The position numbers and the translations under genes were made by a program. A stretch of 64,000 nucleotides of DNA from Actinomadura chibensis NBRC 106107 (lineage in GTDB: Bacteria; Actinomycetota; Actinomycetes; Streptosporangiales; Streptosporangiaceae), in assembly GCF_001552135.1 (NCBI RefSeq), contig NZ_BCQP01000062.1, positions 1 through 64,000 on the forward strand, read 5' to 3'. Each line of letters opens with the position of its first letter. Within the stretch, counting starts at the first letter, position 1. Shown in pieces: positions 43,579-53,130 of this stretch. The notes below the pieces were generated by a model. The model was not told the DNA's origin. It did no database searches and saw only the letters and a list, made by a program, of their open reading frames with translations.

Positions 43579-45120
43579 GTGACCCGGGGCCGATACCGAT
43601 GGGCGCTGGCGGTGGTGGCCGTCAGCGCGTTCATGATCACCATGGACAACACGGTGGTCGCGAACGCCATGCCCACCATCATGAGCGACCTGGACATGTC
43701 CAACTCCGCCAAGGACTGGGTCGCCACCGGCTACATCCTCGCCTTCTCCTGCCTGATGATCGCGGGCGGACGGCTCACCGACGTGTACGGCTGCCGCGCG
43801 GTGTTCGTCTCCGGGATGGTCGTCTTCACGGCCGCGTCCGCCGCCTGCGGCCTCGCCGCCGACCCCGGGACGCTGATCCTCGCGCGGGTCACGCAGGGCG
43901 CGGGCGCCGCCCTCGCCCTGCCCGCCACGCAGGTCATGGTCACCGTCGGGCGCACCGACCGGCAGCGGTCGCTCGGCACGATCGTCTGGGTCGGGGCGGC
44001 GTCCAGCGCCATCGCGCTCGGCCCGGCGATCGGCGGGTTCATCGTCCAGCAGTGGAGCTGGGGCTGGATCTTCCTGATCAACATCGCGCCGGGCGCGCTG
44101 GTCGTGCTGCTCGGCCTCGTCGTCCTCACCGGCCGGGGCGAGCGCCGGGACGCCCGCGTCGACCTGCCCGGCCTGCTGATCTCCGCGACGATGCTGTTCG
44201 CGTTCGCCTACGGGCTGGAGTCGGCGAACCGGTACGGCTGGGCCGACCCGTCCGTGCTGAGCGTGTTCGGCCTCGCCGCCATCGCGCTGGGCTGCTTCGT
44301 CCTGGTGGAGGGCTGGGCGGTCGATCCGATGGTCGACCTGCGGTTCTTCCGGAACCGGGTGTTCACGGGCGGGCTCGTCTCGCAGATGCTGTACGGCATC
44401 GGCTTCAACGGGATGATCTTCTACTCGGCGACGTTCCTGCAGCGGTTCCTCGGTTTCTCGCCGCCCGAGGCCGGGCTCGTCATGCTGCCCCCGGCCATCG
44501 CGATCATGGTGCTGACGCCCGTCGCGTTCTGGCTGGCGGCGAAGCTCGGGCCGCGTCCCGCGATCGGCGGCGGCCTCGCGCTGATGGCGTTCGGCATGTT
44601 CCTGTTCTCCACGATCCAGCGCGGCGACGGCTACGCCGACCTCATGCCCGGCGTCATGATCGTCGGGGCGGGCGCGGCGATGGGCATGCCGCTCGTCATG
44701 TACGTGCTGAAGGCCGTCCCGGAGCAGCGGGCGGGGGTGGCGAGCGGCATCATCAACGTGGTCCGCGAGGCGTCGGGCGCGTTCGGCATCGCGATCGTCG
44801 GGCTGCTCGTCCACCACGTCCCCGAGCGGGGCGCCTCGCCCGCCGAACTGGAGACGTTCCGGGACGGGACGGCGTCGGGCCTCGTCCTCGGCGCCGCGCT
44901 GGTCCTGATCGGCGGGCTGGTCAGCGCCCTGACCCTGCCGGGCCGCCGCGGCCGGGCCCGGCCGAAGCACGGGAAGGGGGCCCCGGCCGTCCCCGCGCGG
45001 CCGGCGCGGCCGGTGCGGTATGAGCGTCCGGCGCCGCCGGACGGGTGGTACGAGCCCTATGTCCCCGATGATGTGCCGGTGGACGTGCCGCGGGTCCAGC
45101 CGCGCGGCGACGCCTGGTAG
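43579..45120 (+). CDS. MFS drug/lipid exporter, DHA2 (EmrB/QacA) family
   Basis: A 513-residue transporter with 14 predicted spans. MDNTVVANAMPTIMSDL in the first span is the DHA2 signature of proton-driven exporters, and GGRLTDVYGCR is the loop 2-3 motif. The cytoplasmic tail after about residue 470 is Pro/Arg-rich. The GTG start is not preceded by a clear ribosome site, so it may be read from a leaderless or short-leader transcript. It is divergent from the PKS and eight bases before the glycosyltransferase, so export of the cluster's product is the likely role. Confidence 0.9.
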   Translation: MTRGRYRWALAVVAVSAFMITMDNTVVANAMPTIMSDLDMSNSAKDWVATGYILAFSCLMIAGGRLTDVYGCRAVFVSGMVVFTAASAACGLAADPGTLILARVTQGAGAALALPATQVMVTVGRTDRQRSLGTIVWVGAASSAIALGPAIGGFIVQQWSWGWIFLINIAPGALVVLLGLVVLTGRGERRDARVDLPGLLISATMLFAFAYGLESANRYGWADPSVLSVFGLAAIALGCFVLVEGWAVDPMVDLRFFRNRVFTGGLVSQMLYGIGFNGMIFYSATFLQRFLGFSPPEAGLVMLPPAIAIMVLTPVAFWLAAKLGPRPAIGGGLALMAFGMFLFSTIQRGDGYADLMPGVMIVGAGAAMGMPLVMYVLKAVPEQRAGVASGIINVVREASGAFGIAIVGLLVHHVPERGASPAELETFRDGTASGLVLGAALVLIGGLVSALTLPGRRGRARPKHGKGAPAVPARPARPVRYERPAPPDGWYEPYVPDDVPVDVPRVQPRGDAW

Positions 45121-45128
45121 GAGGCCGT

Positions 45129-46361
45129 GTGAGCAGAGTCGTGATCTTCGCGGCGGGGTCGCGGGGGGACGTCCAGCCCTGCGCCGCGCTCGGCCGGGCC
45201 CTGCGGCGGCGCGGGGACGACGTGCGGCTCGTGGCGAGCGCGCGGTACGCGCCGATGGCGGCGGCGGCCGGGCTGGAACTGGCGGCCCTGACCGCCGATC
45301 CGCTGGAGATCCTCGAATCGGACGCCGGTCAGGAGTTGCTCGCGGGCGGCCGGAACCCGGTGAAGTTCCTGACGGGATTCCGCCGGATTCTGGGGCCCAT
45401 GGCGGAGCGGCTGCTGGCTGAGTGTTCGGACGCCTGTAAGGGCGCCGACCTGATTCTCGGGCCCACGCTCGGTTTCCTTCCCCGGCATATCGGCGAACAT
45501 CTCGGGATTCCGTGGGCGCTGATTCACTTTCAGCCGAGTCGGCCCACGGCTGCCTTTCCGCACCCGTTCGCGCCCCAGGCCCGGATGTTCGGTCCTTGGG
45601 CAAATAGAGGCAGTTTCCTGTTGGTCGATCAGCTCGCGTGGCAACTGTCGCGGCCGTTCATCAATCCGTGGCGGGACGAGTCGCTCGGGCTGCGGCGGCT
45701 GCCCCTGTGGGGCGGCCGGACGGGCGGCGCGCCGGTGCTGGCGTGCTTCAGCCCCGCCGTCGTCCCGAGGCCGACGGACTGGCCGTCCGAGGTGACCCTC
45801 ACCGGCTACTGGTTCCTCGACGAGCCCGGGTGGGAGCCTCCCCGCGAGCTGGCGGAGTTCCTGGCGGCCGGGCCCGCGCCGGTGTACGTCGGGTTCGGGA
45901 GCATGGTGCCCGAGGACGCCGCGATGACCCGGCTGGTCGTCCGGACGGCGCTGCGGCTGGCCGGGGTGCGCGGCGTCGTGCACGGCGATCCGGCCACGTC
46001 GGACGAGGACGTGCTCGCCGTCCGCGACGTCCCGCACGCGTGGCTGTTCCCGCGGACGGCGGCCGTCGTCCACCACGGCGGCGCCGGGACGACGGCGGCC
46101 GGGCTGCGGGCCGGGGCGCCGACCGTGGTGTGCCCGTTCTTCGGCGACCAGCCGTACTGGGGCGAGCGGGTCGCGTCACTCGGGGCGGGTCCGGCGCCGC
46201 TGCCGTTCCGGGCGATGACGGTGCCCCGGCTCGCGGCGAGGATCCGGCGGGCCGTCCAGGATCGGGAGATGGCCGAGCGGGCGGACGGGCTCGGACGGCG
46301 CATCCGCGCCGAGGACGGCGTCGGCCGGGCGCTGGAGATCATCGATTCGCTGCTCCGCTGA
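45129..46361 (+). CDS. Glycosyltransferase family 1 (UGT/sterol-lipid type)
   Basis: A 410-residue cytoplasmic enzyme with the GT-B fold. The N-terminal SRVVIFAAGSRGDVQP is the acceptor-domain signature. The C-terminal half contains the nucleotide-sugar site VVHHGGAGTTAAGLRAGAPT and CPFFGDQPYWGERV. Nearest relatives by motif are rhamnosyl/glucosyltransferases that act on lipids, polyketides and sterols, including those of mycobacterial glycolipid loci. It starts eight bases after the MFS gene and ends three bases before the convergent MMPL gene. The likely acceptor is the PKS lipid; the sugar is unknown. Confidence 0.9.
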   Translation: MSRVVIFAAGSRGDVQPCAALGRALRRRGDDVRLVASARYAPMAAAAGLELAALTADPLEILESDAGQELLAGGRNPVKFLTGFRRILGPMAERLLAECSDACKGADLILGPTLGFLPRHIGEHLGIPWALIHFQPSRPTAAFPHPFAPQARMFGPWANRGSFLLVDQLAWQLSRPFINPWRDESLGLRRLPLWGGRTGGAPVLACFSPAVVPRPTDWPSEVTLTGYWFLDEPGWEPPRELAEFLAAGPAPVYVGFGSMVPEDAAMTRLVVRTALRLAGVRGVVHGDPATSDEDVLAVRDVPHAWLFPRTAAVVHHGGAGTTAAGLRAGAPTVVCPFFGDQPYWGERVASLGAGPAPLPFRAMTVPRLAARIRRAVQDREMAERADGLGRRIRAEDGVGRALEIIDSLLR

Positions 46362-46364
46362 CGC

Positions 46365-48791
46365 TCAGGCTTCGTCGGTTTCCTCGCCCCAGTGCCAGCC
46401 CGAGCCGTCCGGGTTCGGGACGATCGCCCGCCTGACCTCGCGCGGCGGTGGCGGGGGCGGCGGCGGGCCGTCCGCCCACGGCGACCACGGGGCGCCGCTC
46501 CCGTTGGACGCCTCCGGCGGGGCCTGTTCCCAGTTGAGGGCGTACGAGACCGGCCTTTCGTCTCGCGGCGGCGGCGGAGGAAGGGTGGCCGGGCCGGGTG
46601 GGGCGCTGCGTTCGCGCAGGTCCATCCGGGCGTGCAGACCGGCGAGGAACCCCGGCAGCCACCAGTTCGCGGCGCCCATGAACCGCATGGTGGCCGGGAC
46701 GAGCAGGGAGCGGACGAGCGCGGCGTCCACCACGACGGCGACGAACATGCCGACGCCGATGAGCTTCACGACCGTGATGCCCGCCATGCTGAACGCCGCG
46801 ACGACGACGAGGAACAGCAGGGCGGCGCTCGTGATGATGCTGCCGGTGTGCTGCATCCCGGACGCGACCGCCGCGCGGTTGTCGTGCGTGCGGTCCCATT
46901 CCTCGCGGATGCGGCTCAGCAGGAAGACCTCGTAGTCCATGGACAGGCCGAACACCACGGCGAGGATGAGGATCATGCTCGTCGCCTCGACGCCGCCCGT
47001 CGGGGTGAAGTCGAGGATCCCCGCGAGGTGCCCGTCCTGGAACCCCCAGACGATCGCGCCGAACGAGGCGCCGATCGACAGGATGTTCATCGCGATCGCC
47101 TTCAGCGGCAGGAAGAGCGAGCCGAAGAACATGAAGAGGAGGACGAACGTGGCCACGCCCACGACGAGCGCCATCTTCGGCAGGGTGCGCATCAGGCTGG
47201 ACATCAGGTCCATCTGCGCGGCGGTACTGCCGCCGACGTCGATGTGCATCGGGTAGCCGTCCTTGGACAGGCTCATTCCCCGGATCCGGGTGACGAGGTC
47301 CTGGGAGCGCTGGTCCATCGGTTCGTATTCGTGCGTGACGGAGACGCGCACCCCGCCGTACGTACCGGAATAGCCCGTGAACTGTGCCTCGGTCACACCG
47401 GGAAGGGCGGCCAGGCGCTTCCTGAACTGCTCCAGGTAGGGCGGGATGGGGTCGCCCTTACCGGTCGGCCTCCAGTTCCGCGGGATGAGGTCTCCCGACA
47501 CGACGACGTCGATGGGTTCGGCGGATCCGTTGGGGAAGTCGCGCTTGACCGTCTCGACGACGGCCCGGGTGGGACTGTCCTTGGGCAGGACGCGCGCGTC
47601 CACACTCCCGAACTGGACGTTCAGGAACGGCCCGAACATCACGGCGAGGATGACGAGCACGACGGCGAAGTAGGGCAGCGGATGCTTCATCACGCTGTGC
47701 CCGAGGCGGTACCAGAAGCCGCTGTCGGGGTCGCGCCGCGCGCGCTTGGCCGAAGGCCGCCGCCAGGGCATCCGTCCGAATTCCACGCGCGGGCCTAGGA
47801 GCGCCAGCAGCGTGGGCAGGAGGACGGTCGCCCCGAACACGGCGACCATGACGGTGGCGATGCCCGCGAGGCCGATCGTCCTGAGGAACATCTGCGGGAA
47901 GAGCAGCAGACCGCCGAGAGCGGCCGACACGGTGATGCCGCTGACCAGGATGGTGCGTCCCGCGGTGGCCATGGTTGCGGAGAGGGCGTCCTCCGCGCTG
48001 GCGCCGTGCCCCAGTTCTTCACGGAAACGGCTGATGATGAACAACGAGTAGTCGATGGCGAGGCCGACACCCATCATCGTGACGACTTCCAAGGCGAAGG
48101 ACGTCACGTCCGCTGCGTAGGTGACAACGTGCAGGACCGCGAGCCCGCCGACCATCGAGAACAACGCCACGACCATGGGCAGCAGCGCGGCGGTCAGCGC
48201 GCCGAACAGGACGACGAGCAGGACGAGCAGCGGCAGGGCGGTGATGAGTTCGGCGCGCACGATGTCGGTGACGACCTGCTGCCCGAACTCCTCACCGAGC
48301 GGGATGTTGCCGCCGTACTGGACGCGCAGCCCCGGCGCGGCCAACCGTTCCTTGATGGCGTGATAGTTCTTGATCTTGGCCGCGCCGTCCTCGCCCCGCA
48401 GTTTCACCGCGACGAACGTCGAACGCCGGTCGTGGGACGCGAACGAATGCGCGGCCTTGCCGTCGAACGACCAGTACGAGATGACTTCCTCGACATCGGT
48501 CTTCGGCAGCCGCCCGATCGTGCCGGTGACGCTGGCCTTGTAGCGCTTGTCGTCCACCGTCATGGTGTCGCTCCTGTAGAGCACCAGGACGTCGGGGTTC
48601 GTGCTGCCGAAATAGGTGGCGCCGAGCTTGGCGACGAGGGTGGACGACGCGTCCGGGTCCTCGAAGCCGCCCTCCTTGAACTTCGCGAACACGCCGAGGC
48701 CCCACGCCCCGGCGAGCGCCGTCGTGACCAGGATCAGGACGAGGACGGCCCAGCGTCGCCGGTGGATGAGACGCCCCAGCCCCGAAAGCAT
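46365..48791 (-). CDS. MMPL family lipid exporter
   Basis: An 808-residue RND-type exporter, similar in length to mycobacterial MmpL3/MmpL11. Two six-span halves carry GVGLAIDYSLFIISR and FGLSMDYEVFLLSR, where the Asp-Tyr pairs relay protons. The soluble loops fall at about 40-180 and 410-560. The C-terminal cytoplasmic tail is Pro-rich (PPPPPRDERP) and ends in acidic residues. A good caggagg site precedes the ATG. It is encoded 45 bases after the fatty acyl-AMP ligase, a combination seen in mycobacterial lipid loci, so it is expected to export the finished lipid. Confidence 0.92.
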   Translation of the reverse strand: MLSGLGRLIHRRRWAVLVLILVTTALAGAWGLGVFAKFKEGGFEDPDASSTLVAKLGATYFGSTNPDVLVLYRSDTMTVDDKRYKASVTGTIGRLPKTDVEEVISYWSFDGKAAHSFASHDRRSTFVAVKLRGEDGAAKIKNYHAIKERLAAPGLRVQYGGNIPLGEEFGQQVVTDIVRAELITALPLLVLLVVLFGALTAALLPMVVALFSMVGGLAVLHVVTYAADVTSFALEVVTMMGVGLAIDYSLFIISRFREELGHGASAEDALSATMATAGRTILVSGITVSAALGGLLLFPQMFLRTIGLAGIATVMVAVFGATVLLPTLLALLGPRVEFGRMPWRRPSAKRARRDPDSGFWYRLGHSVMKHPLPYFAVVLVILAVMFGPFLNVQFGSVDARVLPKDSPTRAVVETVKRDFPNGSAEPIDVVVSGDLIPRNWRPTGKGDPIPPYLEQFRKRLAALPGVTEAQFTGYSGTYGGVRVSVTHEYEPMDQRSQDLVTRIRGMSLSKDGYPMHIDVGGSTAAQMDLMSSLMRTLPKMALVVGVATFVLLFMFFGSLFLPLKAIAMNILSIGASFGAIVWGFQDGHLAGILDFTPTGGVEATSMILILAVVFGLSMDYEVFLLSRIREEWDRTHDNRAAVASGMQHTGSIITSAALLFLVVVAAFSMAGITVVKLIGVGMFVAVVVDAALVRSLLVPATMRFMGAANWWLPGFLAGLHARMDLRERSAPPGPATLPPPPPRDERPVSYALNWEQAPPEASNGSGAPWSPWADGPPPPPPPPREVRRAIVPNPDGSGWHWGEETDEA

Positions 48792-48836
48792 GGTCCTCCT
48801 GTGTCCGCCCGTACAGTGTCCGCCCGTCGGGCGCCG

Positions 48837-50633
48837 CTAGCGGCGGGACGCGAGACGGGCCTCGGTCGTCGCCAGGCGGCCGTCAAGGTAGCGCCGCCTG
48901 GTGGCGGCGCGTGCGATCTTTCCGCTGGACGTCCGCGACACGCCACCCGGTTCGATCAACACGAACTCGTGCACGCTCATCTCGTGCTCGACGTTGACCG
49001 CGCCCCGCACCGACGTCTCCACCTCGTGCAGGTCGACCCGTCCGAGGGGGACGCGACGGTTCCGCTCTGCGACGACCACCAGTCGCTCTGTCTCGTCCCC
49101 AGGGAGCGCGAACGCGGCGACGTGATCGGGCCGGATCGCTGGGTGGGCCTCCTGCACGGTGACTTCGATGTCCTGCGGATAGTGGTTGCGACCGTCCACG
49201 ATGATGAGGTCCTTGATGCGGCCGGTCACGTACAACTCGCCGTCGAAGACGACCCCGTAGTCGCCGGTCTTCATCCAAGGCCCGGACGGCAGTTTCCCGG
49301 GCTCGGACAGTTCGCCGCCGAACGTGTCCTGGCTGCGTTCGGAGTTGCGCCAGTAGCCGCGCGCCGTGTTCGGGCCGTGGACCCAGATCTCGCCTACGCC
49401 GCCGTCCGGTCGCTCGGTGCGCGTCTCCGGATCGACTATCGCGACGATCTGCCCGGACGGCCGTCCGCACGACACCAGCGTCGTGGCCCGCTCCGCGTTC
49501 TCGTCGCAGAGGTGGAGTTCGCCTTGGGTGAGGGCGTCCCGGTCCACCGAAATGGCCTTCGGAGGGACGTCCTCCGCAGCGGCGGTGACGAAAACGGTCG
49601 CCTCCGCCAGCCCGTACCCAGGCGCCTGTGCGCCCGGACGCAGCCCGGCCGACGCGAACGCGTCCGCGAACATCGAGAGCGTGGACGTGCGGATCGGTTC
49701 GGCGCCGTTCAGGCACGTCGTCAACCCGGACAGGTCGAGCCCAGCGATCCGTTCCGGTTTGGCCTGCGACGCGACGTACTCGTAGGCGAAGTTCGGCCCC
49801 GCCGTGTAGACGTTCTTGCCCGGACGTCCGGCGATGAGCTCCAGCCACCGCATCGGATTCATGATGAACGAGACGGGATCGGTGAAGATGGCGTGGTCAC
49901 CGTGCACCAGCGGCAACGCCATCGTCGCTATCAGCCCCATGTCGTGGAACAGGGGCAGCCAGCTCACCAACTCGGGGTCCGGCTTCTCCGGAGCCCAGCC
50001 CGACCAGAGCTGCATGGCGTTCGCCGTCACGTTCCCGTGGGTGATCTCCACCCCGGCGGGACGGCGCGTAGAGCCCGACGTGTACTGCAAGTAGGCCAGG
50101 TCGTCGAACGCGACGGGTTCGCTCTCCCACCGTCCGGCCAGGGTGGGGTCGACCTCGTCCGCGAACAGGATCTCCTTGGGCTGCGGGACGTCGTGGTCGG
50201 CCAGGAACTTCTCGACGTGCGGCAGCGCGTTCCGCGTCGTGACGATGACGGCGGGCTCCGCGTCGGTGTAGGCCCCGATGAGCCGGTCGGCATGGCCTGG
50301 CAGGTCGGGCGAGAACAGCGGCACCGCGACGACGTGCGCGTGCATGGCGCCGAGCATCGCCATCATGTATTCGAGGGACTGGGGAAGGAGCAGCGCGGCC
50401 CGTTCGCCCGGTCCGGTGACCTGACGCAGGGCGACGGCCATCGCCCGCGCACGCCGGTCCGTCTCGGCCCAGGACGACGTGATGTGGACCCCGGACGGGT
50501 CCACCGAGTAGTCGACGAAGGTGTAGGCCGGATCGTCCGGCCTCTCCCGCGACCACCGCGCGACCCGTTCGACGAGCGGGGTGCGGCCGGACGCGCCGGG
50601 ACGGAGTTCGGGGAGCAGCGAGCCCAGTGCCAT
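48837..50633 (-). CDS. Fatty acyl-AMP ligase (FAAL, FadD-type)
   Basis: A 598-residue adenylating enzyme of the FAAL group, which passes acyl-AMP directly to an acyl carrier protein rather than to CoA. Landmarks: LQYTSGSTRRPAGVEITHGN, SWLPLFHDMGLI, the YGLAEATVF segment, TGDYGVVFDGELYVTGR and GRIKDLIIVDGRNHYPQDIE. The extended length agrees with the FAAL insertion. The ATG follows cgggagaa. The operon partner is the MMPL gene. The N-terminal ACP of the PKS is the obvious acceptor, as for FadD32 and Pks13. Confidence 0.92.
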   Translation of the reverse strand: MALGSLLPELRPGASGRTPLVERVARWSRERPDDPAYTFVDYSVDPSGVHITSSWAETDRRARAMAVALRQVTGPGERAALLLPQSLEYMMAMLGAMHAHVVAVPLFSPDLPGHADRLIGAYTDAEPAVIVTTRNALPHVEKFLADHDVPQPKEILFADEVDPTLAGRWESEPVAFDDLAYLQYTSGSTRRPAGVEITHGNVTANAMQLWSGWAPEKPDPELVSWLPLFHDMGLIATMALPLVHGDHAIFTDPVSFIMNPMRWLELIAGRPGKNVYTAGPNFAYEYVASQAKPERIAGLDLSGLTTCLNGAEPIRTSTLSMFADAFASAGLRPGAQAPGYGLAEATVFVTAAAEDVPPKAISVDRDALTQGELHLCDENAERATTLVSCGRPSGQIVAIVDPETRTERPDGGVGEIWVHGPNTARGYWRNSERSQDTFGGELSEPGKLPSGPWMKTGDYGVVFDGELYVTGRIKDLIIVDGRNHYPQDIEVTVQEAHPAIRPDHVAAFALPGDETERLVVVAERNRRVPLGRVDLHEVETSVRGAVNVEHEMSVHEFVLIEPGGVSRTSSGKIARAATRRRYLDGRLATTEARLASRR

Positions 50634-50907
50634 TGATCATTCTCCCGAGGGGACGGGCCGGCCGGGGTGCGGGCGCGCGCCGGACGGCGCGCGCGGCGCG
50701 TCCGCCGGACGCCCCGGACCAGGACCGGCGACGCCCGGCGACCGGCGACGCCCGTCAAGCTACCGGATGGTAGTCAGGACGCGGTATTAGCCGCCGGTCA
50801 CATTCGGCAATGCCCGGTTTGTCACCCCCGTGACAAGAGAATTGCCTTTTCACACCCGGTTCACGGTGGGGCGCACCGGCCGTCACCGACCGTGCCCGGA
50901 ACCGTCC

Positions 50908-51150
50908 TCAGAGGGAGAAGATCTGCTGCATGATCCCCCTGCGGTGCCGTCCCTGGTAGGTCGTCTCGGGGTTGGCGTCGTCCGGGAGCTCGGCGAGGTA
51001 GCGGCTTTCCGCGTCGATCAACTGCTCCAGCTCGCCACGGTCGAGAAAGACGCCCTTGCATCCCGGGCATTCCTCGATCACGACCCCGTGCCGTTCGTGG
51101 GTGTCGAGCTTGGATTCGCACTTCGGACACCGCAGCGTCGTGTTTGACAT
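50908..51150 (-). CDS. Zinc-ribbon (zf-TFIIB-like) protein
   Basis: An 80-residue cytoplasmic protein. Two Cys pairs, LRCPKC and EECPGC, flank a short beta turn (SKLDTHERHGVVIE) and form a zinc ribbon of the TFIIB type; GVFLDRGELEQLID is the family's following helix. The C-terminus is a short helical tail. The ATG at 51150 follows acaggggatcc; a longer reading adds seven residues. Such proteins are widespread and of unknown role. Confidence 0.85.
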   Translation of the reverse strand: MSNTTLRCPKCESKLDTHERHGVVIEECPGCKGVFLDRGELEQLIDAESRYLAELPDDANPETTYQGRHRRGIMQQIFSL

Positions 51151-51306
51151 ACCGGATCCCCTGTCCGTCACGGCAGCGTTTACCGTCAGCCGGTCAGCTT
51201 ACTGACAGGAGGGCCGATTCGGGGACAATCGTCATCTGATTTCGGCTGCCCCGAACCCGCGCGCCGCCGTTCGGATCGTCGTCCGATCATGTCTCCGGCG
51301 CGGCCG

Positions 51307-52941
51307 TCACCCCGCCGCGGGGCCGTCCCCGCCGCCGGTGCGCGGCGCGGCGCCCAGGCGTTCGAGCGCGACCCTGCGCCGCCAAAGGGCCACACATGCC
51401 GCACCCCACAGCAACGCGACCTCGGCCACGAGCGCTATGCCGATGACGACGGCCCAGTCGGTCTCGTCGTCCTCGTTCGCGCCCACCGGGGACATCAGCG
51501 TCATCCGGCTCTCCCCGACCTCCTCCGCCTGCCGCGGCCCGGTCCCGTTCAGCGGAGGCAGGACGACCCCGCTCGGCGAAGGCGGCAGTGACGGCACGGC
51601 GGGGATCGCGGGCGCGGACGGGATGGAAGGCGCCTGCGGGATCGAGGTCGGAAGGCCCGGCCCGGCCGCTCCGTAGGGCCACGGGGTGTTGACGCAGCCG
51701 TTCCGCTTGCACACCTTCACGGTGGGCGTCTCGGAGTCCTTGTCGCCGTGGTGCGCGCGGGTCTTCCTGGGCGACGGCTCAGCGCCTTCGACCACGGGAG
51801 GGTCGGCCTGCGATTCCTCGCCCCACCCCGGATCGCCACCGGGCCGCCCATGCGAACCACTGTGAGCGCGCGGCTTCGCCTTACCCACATGGCATGACGT
51901 CTTGGCCACCCCACTCTTGCACGACTTACCGGAGGAGGACGGCTTACCTGACGACGACGGCTCGCCCGAGGACGACGGCTTACCTGACGACGACGGCTGA
52001 CCTGACGACGGCTGACCTGAGGACGACGGCTCGCCCGAGGACGACGGCTGGCCCGACGACGTCGGCTGGTCTGAGGGCGTCGGCTGGTTCGAGGACGTCG
52101 GTGGTTTGTGCGATGGCGGCTTGTGTGCCGGTGAGGGCCTGTCCGGCGTGTTCGTCGAACTGCGCGGATCTGGCTTGGCGCTGCTCGACGTGCCCGTGGA
52201 ACACGGCTTCTTGCACGGTTTGACGTGCGAGTGGGAACCGCGCGGCTTCGGCTTGCCGCCGCTCGGCGTTCCCGCCGTGCAGGACTCCCCGCAGGACGCG
52301 GTCGAGCGCGGCCCGGATGCGCTCGCGGACGCGGGCCCCTTCGAGGTCGGCCCAATGCCGCCGGACGTACCCGGCTGGCAAGGAGAGTCGTCGACCGGGC
52401 TGTTCCGGCAGGGCTCGCGCTTCGCGCTCGGACGGACGCTCACCGAACCGGACCCATTGCCGGGGAAACCGACCACCGCGCGGATCGTCCGGCGCGGCGT
52501 GTTGGCGGCGGTCGCCACCGCGTAGACGTTGAGCGGCCGCGCGGAGGGCCCCGTGATGGCGGAGGCAGGAACCCGGACGGTCCCCGCCCGCGTGACCTCC
52601 GTCCTGCCGAGAGCCCCGAGCTCGCATCTCACCTGCTGCCCGTACTGGGCGCACCCGACCGAGTGCGTCGTCCACTCCATCGGGCGGTCGGCCATGAGCT
52701 GCAACACCACGCCGCGCGCGGTCCCGCCGTCGGCGCGCAGCCGGACCGTGTACGTCAGCGGATAGCTGGACCCGGACCCGCTGCCGCCGGTGGTCGTGAT
52801 GTCCATGACCAGCCGGACGGCCTGCGGACGGTCCGTCGCGGCTCCGGCGGCGACGGGACCGGCGAGCGTGAGCGACGGCACCGTGATGGCGCCACCGGCC
52901 GCGATCGCACACCAGCGTGTTCTTCGGCGCGACGTTCGCAC
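51307..52941 (-). CDS. Wall-spanning mucin-like protein with PSSSG repeats
   Basis: A 544-residue exported protein. A signal peptide (about 1-34) is followed by a globular beta domain (35-170) with one cysteine pair. A long low-complexity region (170-440) follows, with Cys-containing spacers and PSSSGxPSSSGx repeats encoded by tandem gacgacggct-type units around 51930-52090. One C-terminal membrane span (VVIGIALVAEVALLWGAACVAL) and a short basic tail close the protein. No sortase motif is present. It looks like a membrane-anchored stalk that holds the globular domain at the cell surface. The GTG follows agggggaacgg. Divergent from the IclR gene. Confidence 0.75.
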   Translation of the reverse strand: MRTSRRRTRWCAIAAGGAITVPSLTLAGPVAAGAATDRPQAVRLVMDITTTGGSGSGSSYPLTYTVRLRADGGTARGVVLQLMADRPMEWTTHSVGCAQYGQQVRCELGALGRTEVTRAGTVRVPASAITGPSARPLNVYAVATAANTPRRTIRAVVGFPGNGSGSVSVRPSAKREPCRNSPVDDSPCQPGTSGGIGPTSKGPASASASGPRSTASCGESCTAGTPSGGKPKPRGSHSHVKPCKKPCSTGTSSSAKPDPRSSTNTPDRPSPAHKPPSHKPPTSSNQPTPSDQPTSSGQPSSSGEPSSSGQPSSGQPSSSGKPSSSGEPSSSGKPSSSGKSCKSGVAKTSCHVGKAKPRAHSGSHGRPGGDPGWGEESQADPPVVEGAEPSPRKTRAHHGDKDSETPTVKVCKRNGCVNTPWPYGAAGPGLPTSIPQAPSIPSAPAIPAVPSLPPSPSGVVLPPLNGTGPRQAEEVGESRMTLMSPVGANEDDETDWAVVIGIALVAEVALLWGAACVALWRRRVALERLGAAPRTGGGDGPAAG

Positions 52942-53130
52942 CCGTTCCCCCTAGCGTCTTCGCTCTGTCGTTGTGGCTGCCGGGGGGACGGCGGCGGTGC
53001 GCCGTACACCGACAGTTATAGCCCGGTTACGGCCGCGAGTAACGTCCATCACCCCGCGGGGCCGATTTCTTTCGCACAGCGAAATCGATCCTCCGTAGAA
53101 TCGGGTGGGTCGCGAGGAGAGGAGACGCGG

